The position numbers and the translations under genes are program-made. The notes beneath the pieces were generated by a model, which made no database searches, was not told the origin of the DNA, and was given only the letters and a program-made list of their open reading frames with translations. A stretch of 7,842 nt of DNA from CAYGZC01 sp964354225. GTDB lineage: Bacteria; Bacteroidota; Ignavibacteria; UBA10030; SZUA-254. Below, piece by piece: positions 1-6,201 of the stretch (the first letter of the stretch is position 1; each line of letters starts with the position of its first letter). The stretch is from assembly GCA_964354225.1 (NCBI GenBank), contig CAYGZC010000204.1, positions 1-7,842 of the forward strand, written 5' to 3'.

Positions 1-550
1 GACGTGGCTAGCAGGTCATGCCGGTGCCAGCGCTATAACCAATGGGCACTTAACCAATCGTTATGCTATAGATATTTTGAAACTCGGACCAGATGGCCGA
101 CTTTTCAAAGAGAGTGAGGAAGTTGTTACAGATTTTTATTCGTACGATGAACCTATTTATGCACCGATTGATGGACGTATAACTCAAGTTGTAGACAGTT
201 TACAAAGTGATTCCTTAGGGAATACGGACGAGGTGCATCCCGGCGGCAATATTATCATCGTCGATATAGGAAATGGGAAATACGTTTACTTCTGTCATCT
301 CAAAAAAGGAAGCATTGCAGTTAAGGAAGGTCAGTTCGTTGCAGCCGGTACACTCTTAGCGCGTATCGGCAACTCAGGCAACAGCACGCATCCGCACCTA
401 CACATGCAGGTACAGAACAAGCCAACGTCTGATCCTGATGGAAGAAAGACTTATCCCTTCCGCTTTAATAAAATGCAAAGAAAGCGGCTGATATTTTGGA
501 AAGAAGTTAGCAATGGTGTTTTATTAAGGAATGACAAATTCAGCGACTAA
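1..550 (+). CDS. M23-family (LytM-type) zinc metallopeptidase, 5' end outside window
   Basis: The reading frame is open from base 2 to the TAA at 548-550, giving 182 visible residues with no start in view, so the gene begins upstream. The TTG at 77 is in frame but falls inside the conserved domain and is not the start. Visible M23 features are an early NGH followed by NRYAID (bases 41-73), which supply the first zinc ligands His and Asp, the beta-rich core with an APIDG turn (about 161-175), GNSGNS (368-385), and HPHLH (389-403), which contains the HxH motif with the catalytic and third zinc-binding His. Family members cut peptide cross-links in peptidoglycan or, when degenerate, regulate amidases. 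All key residues seen here look intact, so an active enzyme is likely. The N-terminal signal or any extra domains cannot be assessed. The last ~40 residues are basic and not recognised. The next gene starts 18 bases downstream, which suggests co-transcription. Confidence 0.88.
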   Translation, partial: TWLAGHAGASAITNGHLTNRYAIDILKLGPDGRLFKESEEVVTDFYSYDEPIYAPIDGRITQVVDSLQSDSLGNTDEVHPGGNIIIVDIGNGKYVYFCHLKKGSIAVKEGQFVAAGTLLARIGNSGNSTHPHLHMQVQNKPTSDPDGRKTYPFRFNKMQRKRLIFWKEVSNGVLLRNDKFSD

Positions 551-556
551 AGAAAG

Positions 557-563
557 AAAGGAG
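557..563 (+). promoter_or_regulatory. Shine-Dalgarno site of the GT39 gene
   Basis: AAAGGAG lies five bases before the ATG at 569. It is a near-perfect anti-16S complement and fixes the start of the glycosyltransferase gene. Confidence 0.8.
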
Positions 564-568
564 AAGAA

Positions 569-2455
569 ATGAAAACAACAATAAAATCTACAAAACCAGA
601 CTTTACGAGCGTAGCGGCTATTATAATATATTTAATGACCTGTAAAGTTATACTTCATATATTGTTACCCGAGTATGGATACCATAGAGACGAATTTTAT
701 TACATCAGTGTTGGTGATCAGTTCAGTTTTCTAAATTTAGACATGCTCCCTCTTTCACCTCTGTACCTGAAATTGTTTACACTCGTTTTCGGATATTCAA
801 TAAAAGTTATTCACCTGGCGTCATCAGTGCTTGGGGCGGTTTCTCTTTTATTAACCTGCCTGATTACAAAGGAATTTGGCGGTAAAAAATATGCCGTACT
901 ATTGACCGGCATATTTATGCTCTTCTCTGGCTTCGTAATCTTCGGTTCGATATTCACCTACGACAGCATCGACTTTCTGTTGATTGTGGCAGCAATTTAC
1001 TGCATGGTAAAAATATTCAAAACGGACAATCAACGGCTTTGGCTTTACGTTGGTATTATATTAGGCCTGGGGCTGATGAATAAGCTGACAGTCCTTTTCT
1101 TCGGACTTGCGATTTTCGTGTCTTTGTGGTTTGTTCCTCAAAGGAAGATTTTTAAGGCTAAATACATCTGGTTAGCCGGAATTATCGCGCTACTGTTTTC
1201 AGCTCCGTATCTGCTGTGGCAGTCTAAGAATGACTGGTATTTTCTGGATTTCGCCTCGTCCTACGCGGGAGGAATCTCATATCTTGCCTCCTTTCCGGAA
1301 TTTATCTGGAACCAGATATTACCCAATAATATCGCAGCCCTGCCGGTCTGGCTGACCGGTTTATACCTGCTTCTTTTTTCTTCAAAGTGGAAGAATTATC
1401 GGTTTTTTGGATTTATGTATCTGTTTTTATTCCTATTGTTTTATAAAATCGGCGCGAAGATGTATTTCCTGATTCCGATGTATTCTATTCTGTTGTCGGT
1501 CGGCGCTGTTAAGCTGGAAGAAAAATTTTACACTTCCTTAAAGACAAAAATAGCGATTCCAATTGTCTTCGTTCTGCTGAGCCTTCCATTACTGCCGATG
1601 CTGGTTTCGTTATTGCCTTTAAATCATTTTTTGAATTACACGAAAGTTGTCGGCGTCGATGCGGGAGTAAAGTACGAGAACCTTAGCTTGAACCGGCTTC
1701 CTCAGCACTTCGCGGATCGGTTCGGCTGGGAAGAATTGGTAAAGGATATTTCCGATGTATATAATGAGATCCCCGAAGATCAAAGGGAAAATGCCGGGAT
1801 CATAACAGGCAACTGGGGTATAGCCAGCGCCGTTCATGTATATAAAGATAAATACAGACTGCCCGAACCGACCTCTGACGCCGGATGGTATTACTTTGAA
1901 GCCATTCGTAAGAACAACTTTAAGAATGTTAACATCTGTGTCGCATTTAGTGAAGGAACTCTACGTCAGGCATTTACTACGGTAATTAAAAAGCGGACAT
2001 TTACTCATCCGTATTGCATGCCCCACGAAAATAACAGGCCCATATATTTTTGTGCAGATCCCAAAGTCGATATTGCAAAATTATTTATGGTAGGAAGAAG
2101 AATAGATCCCGAGTTACTGTCTATTTTAAGAAAAGAAGGTCCTCAAAAAGCCATAGGATTTTATAAAGAACAAAAGGTTATTAATCCAAAATTTATCCTT
2201 TTCACTGAGGATCAGATGAATTCGATAGGCTACGCGTATCTTGGTATAAACAAAATCGACAGCGCGATTATCGTATTTAAATTTAACGCCGAGGAGTTCC
2301 CTGAATCGGCAAATGTGTACGACAGCCTCGGCGAAGCTTATATGAAGAAGGGGGAGAATCAGCTGGCTATTCTTAACTACGAAAAATCTCTTGAATTGGA
2401 TCCTTCAAATGAAAACGCGAAAAAGATGCTGGAAAAGTTGAAATCGAAGCAATGA
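569..2455 (+). CDS. GT39/PMT-type membrane glycosyltransferase with C-terminal TPR tail
   Basis: This 628-residue polytopic protein resembles the dolichyl-phosphate-mannose mannosyltransferase (PMT_2/ArnT-like, GT-C fold) superfamily. Such enzymes move a sugar from a polyprenyl-phosphate carrier onto a protein or lipid on the outer face of the inner membrane. After the first membrane helix (about 15-34), the first extracytoplasmic loop carries GYHRDEFYY (37-45), matching the acidic catalytic loop of the family, with D41-E42 the likely catalytic pair. About ten hydrophobic helices follow to residue 350, including the characteristic GLGLMNKLT (165-173) and GAKMYFLIP (295-303). Residues 355-510 form a soluble, presumably periplasmic region of unknown role. 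Residues 512-628 are a TPR-type tail ending in YEKSLELDP. The tail is nearly identical in layout to that of the MBL protein at 6198. Donor and acceptor cannot be deduced. It probably shares a transcript with the M23 gene and the MBL gene that starts 19 bases downstream. Confidence 0.85.
   Translation: MKTTIKSTKPDFTSVAAIIIYLMTCKVILHILLPEYGYHRDEFYYISVGDQFSFLNLDMLPLSPLYLKLFTLVFGYSIKVIHLASSVLGAVSLLLTCLITKEFGGKKYAVLLTGIFMLFSGFVIFGSIFTYDSIDFLLIVAAIYCMVKIFKTDNQRLWLYVGIILGLGLMNKLTVLFFGLAIFVSLWFVPQRKIFKAKYIWLAGIIALLFSAPYLLWQSKNDWYFLDFASSYAGGISYLASFPEFIWNQILPNNIAALPVWLTGLYLLLFSSKWKNYRFFGFMYLFLFLLFYKIGAKMYFLIPMYSILLSVGAVKLEEKFYTSLKTKIAIPIVFVLLSLPLLPMLVSLLPLNHFLNYTKVVGVDAGVKYENLSLNRLPQHFADRFGWEELVKDISDVYNEIPEDQRENAGIITGNWGIASAVHVYKDKYRLPEPTSDAGWYYFEAIRKNNFKNVNICVAFSEGTLRQAFTTVIKKRTFTHPYCMPHENNRPIYFCADPKVDIAKLFMVGRRIDPELLSILRKEGPQKAIGFYKEQKVINPKFILFTEDQMNSIGYAYLGINKIDSAIIVFKFNAEEFPESANVYDSLGEAYMKKGENQLAILNYEKSLELDPSNENAKKMLEKLKSKQ
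2102..2452 (+). other. C-terminal TPR-type tail of the GT39 protein (domain)
   Basis: Residues 512-628 of the GT39 protein. The helical tail ends in two recognisable TPR units, one around IDSAIIVF (563-570) and a clear one from VYDSLGEAY (583-591) to LELDP (608-612). Compared with residues 285-401 of the MBL protein at 6198 it aligns without gaps at a constant offset of 227, and both proteins end four residues after the aligned core. I counted 31 identities in the last 62 aligned positions (563-624 against 336-397). Tails of this sort are seen on other exported hydrolases of Bacteroidota-like bacteria and are thought to mediate protein contacts. Confidence 0.75.
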
Positions 2456-2460
2456 TGACA

Positions 2461-2466
2461 AAGGAG
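2461..2466 (+). promoter_or_regulatory. Shine-Dalgarno site of the exported MBL-fold gene
   Basis: AAGGAG sits eight bases before the ATG at 2475, just past the stop of the GT39 gene. It supports that start, which also begins a good signal peptide. Confidence 0.8.
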
Positions 2467-2474
2467 AAATTAAA

Positions 2475-3290
2475 ATGAATAGAATTGTTGTCTTGTATGC
2501 TTTATTCCTGCTGACAGCATTAGATTTATATTCACAAAAGAAGGAGTTTACCGAACCCGGTTCCGCTCATATCTCGTATCTCGGTCACTGCGGATATGCT
2601 GTCAGAACGCCAAAACATCTTCTGATCTTCGATTATCAGGAATTTCGTGACGGACAGCAGCCGAAATCCCGGCCGTCCAATCCGTCGCTGGAAAATGGGT
2701 GGATTAATCCCAAGGAAATTAAAGACCTCACTGTCTCTGTTTTCGCCTCGCATTCTCATAGTGACCATTTCGATTCCGTAATATTTAAGTGGAAAGAGAA
2801 AATCCCAGACATACAATATTTCTTTGGTTGGAAAGTGGCTGACGATACTTCATTTCATTATTTAGTTGGCCCGAGAGCTGTATACAAATCAAACGGATTG
2901 GAGATAGCGACTATCAACTCTCACCATTCAGGAGTTCCGGAAGTAACATGGCTGGTGAAAGTTGATGGATTGGTAATTTATCATAACGGGGATTGTCAAC
3001 CGGCTGATCCGATCGCGGAATACGAATTTTTAAACACGTATGCAAAGTTCATCGATATAGCTTTTGTTCCGCCCACGCATGAAGAAAAGTTGAAGTATAG
3101 TATTCAGAATATGGAGCTCTTTAAGAGATTCTCGCCCCGCATGGTATTCCCGATGCACGCGACAGCAGGTGCCCAGATGTATAAAGACTTTGCGAAGGAA
3201 TGGAAAAAGAAAATTCCGGAACTTAACGTTGCCATACCCAGCAAATTGGGAGAACTATTTATTTATTTGCAGGAAGAATCGAAGAGGTAG
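2475..3290 (+). CDS. Exported UlaG-like metallo-beta-lactamase-fold hydrolase
   Basis: This is a 271-residue protein. An N-terminal hydrophobic stretch (4-18) ending in LYSQ at 18-21 looks like a Sec signal peptide with Gln at the mature end. The body matches the Lactamase_B_2/UlaG-like branch of the metallo-beta-lactamase superfamily: YLGHCG (35-40), FDY (52-54) in the place of the usual short strand-Asp, the metal motif HSHSDH (93-98, ligands H93, H95, D97, H98), NSHHSG (148-153), YHNGDC with the bridging D173, and FPMHAT with H228. All usual metal ligands appear present, so an active two-metal hydrolase is plausible. UlaG itself is a cytoplasmic L-ascorbate-6-phosphate lactonase. This homologue appears exported, so that substrate should not be assumed. 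It is probably co-transcribed with the glycosyltransferase upstream, hinting at an envelope or extracellular substrate, but the reaction is unknown. Confidence 0.82.
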   Translation: MNRIVVLYALFLLTALDLYSQKKEFTEPGSAHISYLGHCGYAVRTPKHLLIFDYQEFRDGQQPKSRPSNPSLENGWINPKEIKDLTVSVFASHSHSDHFDSVIFKWKEKIPDIQYFFGWKVADDTSFHYLVGPRAVYKSNGLEIATINSHHSGVPEVTWLVKVDGLVIYHNGDCQPADPIAEYEFLNTYAKFIDIAFVPPTHEEKLKYSIQNMELFKRFSPRMVFPMHATAGAQMYKDFAKEWKKKIPELNVAIPSKLGELFIYLQEESKR

Positions 3291-3369
3291 CTATTAGTTT
3301 GATCATTCAGTGTTATAGTGCATAGAGCGAATTCTTTTATTCACTAACTAAATCCATAAATGGAATCCA

Positions 3370-4053
3370 ATGAAAAAAGCTCAATCACACTCTGATATTG
3401 TCTCGAAGCATATTATTTTTTCAAATAAAGTTGTAATTGACGTCGGATGCGGCACTGGCGACTTCGCAAGATGGATGACAACTCAAGGTGCATCAGTAAT
3501 CGGCGTTGATACACCAGAGATGATTAGTAAAGCTGAGAGGACTGAGAAAGTTGGAAATGAAATATATATCCCAGGTACCGGACAAGCGCTTCCGTTCGAA
3601 AATAATTGCGCCGATCTAATCGTGTATCTTGCCAGCTTTCATCACATTCCTGAGAACGAAATGTTCGATGCGCTTCAACGATGCCGCATGCTACTAAAAT
3701 CCAGTGGTACAGCAATCTTCGTTGAACCGGTTGCCCGCAAAGGATCGTATTATGAAATCGTCCGTCTGGAGGCAGATGAAGCAGAGATTCAAGCTAAGGT
3801 GTACCGAATGTTACTGGATACAGATCGATATGGTTTTATGATGAGAGCGGAAGAAACCTATTTTCTGGAAAGATCATTTGCCGATTTTAAGAAGCTCATA
3901 GAAGTTTTTGTAGATGATAAAGTCAGAGGAGCAGATATCATCGCACAAGCTAGAGCAATTACAGAACAATTCTGTCGGGAAAACGGTACAAACTTTGAGG
4001 ACTATCGATATCGATCTATATGCCGGCTGAATATTCTGGATAAAGTTGGATAA
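3370..4053 (+). CDS. Class I SAM-dependent methyltransferase
   Basis: This 227-residue soluble protein has a Rossmann-type methyltransferase domain of the Methyltransf_11/25 type. Motif I is VIDVGCGTG (22-30), the AdoMet-binding glycine loop. The acidic residue that should bind the ribose is D47 in IGVDTPEM. GQALPFENNCADLIV (71-85) is the adenine-side motif and strand 4, HHIP (91-94) follows, and LLKSSGTAIFVEP (108-120) is the post-motif strand 5 region. The C-terminal ~100 residues, rich in Glu, Arg and Tyr, should shape the acceptor pocket but are not recognisable, so the methyl acceptor is unknown. The ATG at 3370 is the first start after an in-frame TAA at 3349. No good Shine-Dalgarno precedes it, and the 79-base gap from the previous gene suggests a separate transcript or a boundary. 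There is no signal peptide, so it should act in the cytoplasm, unlike most neighbours. Confidence 0.88.
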   Translation: MKKAQSHSDIVSKHIIFSNKVVIDVGCGTGDFARWMTTQGASVIGVDTPEMISKAERTEKVGNEIYIPGTGQALPFENNCADLIVYLASFHHIPENEMFDALQRCRMLLKSSGTAIFVEPVARKGSYYEIVRLEADEAEIQAKVYRMLLDTDRYGFMMRAEETYFLERSFADFKKLIEVFVDDKVRGADIIAQARAITEQFCRENGTNFEDYRYRSICRLNILDKVG

Positions 4054-4107
4054 GATATTCTACACTCAGGGAAAATATATTGAGTTGAATGCTAAAAAAA
4101 TAATATC

Positions 4108-4113
4108 AAAGGG
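4108..4113 (+). promoter_or_regulatory. Probable ribosome binding site of the CPBP gene
   Basis: AAAGGG is found nine bases before the ATG at 4123. It is weaker than the sites of the left block but is the only purine-rich GG site in the leader, so it supports this start. Confidence 0.5.
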
Positions 4114-4122
4114 TAAAATAAT

Positions 4123-4968
4123 ATGAAAGACAAAAATATTACAACGATAATCGCATTTCTGATTATTACAAGTGTTATGAGCGCAGGAATTTTCATTTGG
4201 ATGTTTACTAGTTCCGAAGTCTCTTTCGAAATGATCATTTGTATGATGTTCGCTCCGGGAATTTCGGCTTTACTGACTTCAAAACTTTACAAGGAAAAAA
4301 TCCGTGACTACGGCTGGAAATTGGGCAAAGCTAACTTTCTCGGCTACAGTTATGTATTACCGATTATTGCCGCTTTCATTGCTTACGGATTAGCATGGAT
4401 GAGCGGATTAGCTGAGTTCACTACCGAAGGTTTTGGAATTTTAAGGTACGCACGTTGGCTTGGTTTGCAGGAGCCTGTATCGTTTGGTGTCTCTGTATTT
4501 CTAAGATTAACTATGGGTTTTCTCTTTACGTCCTTATTTGTTTTTGGTGAAGAGGTTGGCTGGAGTGGTTTCTTAACGCCAAAGCTTTTGAAAAATTTTT
4601 CTATTCCTGCCACATCTCTCATTATCGGTGGGTATTGGGCTATCTGGCATTATCCAGCAATCATTGCAGGTGAATATGGTACCGGTGCACCGTTATGGAT
4701 CGCATTGCCCGGATTTACTCTTGTTTTAATTGGAGCATCATTTTTAAGGACATTTTTGGTATTCAAATCCCGGAGTTTATGGACTGGGGTAATAATTCAT
4801 GCAAGTCATAATATGTTTCTGATGGGATCGTTTTGGACTCTTACAGTTCATAAAGGATATGCTAATTACGTTGTTTCTGAAACAGGAATAGGTTTGGGCA
4901 TTATTTATATCTTTGTTGCGTTACTTTTTATAAGATGTTGTAATCACTCAATCGCGACAATGAAATAG
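4123..4968 (+). CDS. CPBP-family intramembrane protease-like protein (CAAX protease/Abi family), first motif atypical
   Basis: This is a 281-residue protein with seven or eight hydrophobic helices (for example 8-28, 35-52, 72-93, 125-142, 163-180, 190-210, 254-271). The family signatures are in order: EEVGWSGFL (143-151) for motif 1, WAIWH (172-176) for motif 2 with H176, and HASHN (226-230) for motif 3 with H226 and N230. CPBP proteins (Rce1 relatives) are membrane glutamic proteases. Bacterial members are linked to bacteriocin immunity, prepeptide maturation or membrane-protein handling. Motif 1 is normally EExxxR, usually seen as EE-x-GWRG, but here the Arg position is Ser148. The two Glu and the His residues are kept, so activity is uncertain rather than excluded. 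No prenylated CAAX substrate is expected in a bacterium. It stands 69 bases after the methyltransferase gene and 96 before the next, so its transcript partners are unclear. Confidence 0.85.
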   Translation: MKDKNITTIIAFLIITSVMSAGIFIWMFTSSEVSFEMIICMMFAPGISALLTSKLYKEKIRDYGWKLGKANFLGYSYVLPIIAAFIAYGLAWMSGLAEFTTEGFGILRYARWLGLQEPVSFGVSVFLRLTMGFLFTSLFVFGEEVGWSGFLTPKLLKNFSIPATSLIIGGYWAIWHYPAIIAGEYGTGAPLWIALPGFTLVLIGASFLRTFLVFKSRSLWTGVIIHASHNMFLMGSFWTLTVHKGYANYVVSETGIGLGIIYIFVALLFIRCCNHSIATMK

Positions 4969-5064
4969 AAAAGGCAATGTTAAAACTCTATTTGAATTAT
5001 ATCTGGGCAAAGATTTATTTACAAGAATTAGAACACAACTAATAAACAAAAAATAAAGTCAAAT

Positions 5065-6201
5065 ATGAATAGATACATCACAACAGTTTTTTTAGTAATA
5101 ATATTATCTGGAAAAACATATACTCAAATATCCGAAAGAAATATTAAAAGTGTTAACCATATTTTAACTTCTGCACAAGTTGAAAAACTTTTATCGAAAC
5201 CAGCATGTCGGGAATCTTTTAAAAGGAACGACACTACCTACCAGATAGAAAAGATAAAAATACCGAGCAACGGGATTGAATTATATTGTGAGTTGTATCT
5301 TCCTCGTGTAGGAGATACATTTCCATTGGTGATTTTAACTCACGGAGGGTTTAACGAATTTGATATAATTATGGCGACGCCGCTTTATGATGCACCAATC
5401 CTTGCGCATTGCGGATTCGCCGCACTTGTCTATCATAAACGGGGAACCGGCAAGTCCGGTGGTGATTACGCAAGTTCTACCAGAGATGATTTTATCAATG
5501 ATATTGGAAGCATTGCACAATATCTTTCAAAACACAGTCGCGTTGATCCCACCAAAATTGGCGTCATTGGAGGGAGCGGAGGAGGATTGAACGGACCCGT
5601 CGCAGCTGCCAGATATCCCCTGATATCATATGTCGTCAGCAAATCTGGTCCGATAGTTTCCGGTGAAGAAGAGGGAAACTACAACATGGAAAATTCATTA
5701 CGGTTCAGGGAATATCCCGATTCACTGATTCAGCTTGCAATGCCTTATTGGAAAAAACACCATGCACTTTGGGCAAAAAGTGATACATCTCAATTAAAGC
5801 TCTTTGCTAACGAAATAATTGAGCTTCGTAAGAAATACGATATGTTTCTCCTTCCCTCAACCTATGATGAAGTCTATTCAGATACCAATCTAATCTTTTT
5901 ACGTCCTCAATTTAACTCGGCGGGAAAAGATGTTTACCAGGAGCTGAGTCATTTGAAGGCAAAATTCTTAAGCATCTATGGTGAACAAGATAAAATCGTT
6001 CCCGTTCAATCGAGCATCAATAACATTCAAAAACTAATGGATAAAAGTGGAAATAAAGATTACTCTATTATTGTTTTACCGGAGGTAGATCATTCATTTA
6101 TTAATCCAGGAACAAGGAGACAAGTCCCTGTTATTAATGTCGTGTTGAACTGGCTTTATGGAAATGTTGTCAGTGAAAGTTATGATAAGAGTATAAAATG
6201 A
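5065..6201 (+). CDS. Exported alpha/beta hydrolase (serine esterase/peptidase-like)
   Basis: This is a 378-residue protein with an N-terminal signal peptide (hydrophobic 5-15, likely cut before or after YTQ at 19-21). The alpha/beta hydrolase fold starts near residue 62. LTHGGF (91-96) supplies the oxyanion hole, YHKRGTGKSGG (123-133) is the typical loop after strand 4, and GGSGG (169-173) is the nucleophile elbow with Ser171. GEQDKIVP (306-313) carries the acid D309, and VDHSF (341-345) carries His343. The triad is complete. Residues 200-285 form an insertion that should make a lid over the active site. The best family description is dienelactone-hydrolase or acyl-peptidase-like esterase, and the substrate is unknown. 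The leader is A-rich with no Shine-Dalgarno. The stop codon overlaps the start of the next gene (ATGA at 6198), so the two products are probably made together and both leave the cytoplasm. Confidence 0.85.
   Translation: MNRYITTVFLVIILSGKTYTQISERNIKSVNHILTSAQVEKLLSKPACRESFKRNDTTYQIEKIKIPSNGIELYCELYLPRVGDTFPLVILTHGGFNEFDIIMATPLYDAPILAHCGFAALVYHKRGTGKSGGDYASSTRDDFINDIGSIAQYLSKHSRVDPTKIGVIGGSGGGLNGPVAAARYPLISYVVSKSGPIVSGEEEGNYNMENSLRFREYPDSLIQLAMPYWKKHHALWAKSDTSQLKLFANEIIELRKKYDMFLLPSTYDEVYSDTNLIFLRPQFNSAGKDVYQELSHLKAKFLSIYGEQDKIVPVQSSINNIQKLMDKSGNKDYSIIVLPEVDHSFINPGTRRQVPVINVVLNWLYGNVVSESYDKSIK

Noticed and set aside
77..79. TTG as the start of the M23 gene
   Set aside because: The frame is open to the left edge and the upstream codons encode the NGH...YAID part of the conserved M23 domain, so this is an internal Leu codon and the gene is cut by the window edge.
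3314..3319. TATAGT as a -10 promoter box for the methyltransferase gene
   Set aside because: No TTGACA-like element at the right spacing and no clear Bacteroidota-type TTTG/TAnnTTTG pair; a lone hexamer in AT-rich DNA is uninformative.
4064..4085. Inverted repeat ACTCA...TGAGT after the methyltransferase gene as a terminator
   Set aside because: The arms are only five base pairs with a 12-base loop, AT-rich and without a U-run directly after the stem; too weak to call.
4969..5064. Small gene, RNA or riboswitch in the 96-base gap before the alpha/beta hydrolase
   Set aside because: The stretch is AT-rich with no stable stem, no convincing open frame with a ribosome site and no recognisable aptamer motif.
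1619..5590. Short open frames on the minus strand (for example 1619-1837, 2532-2816, 3524-3715, 4383-4622, 5335-5520) and at 5387-5590 on the plus strand
   Set aside because: All lie inside well-supported genes in other frames, have no ribosome site or recognisable domain, and look like shadows.
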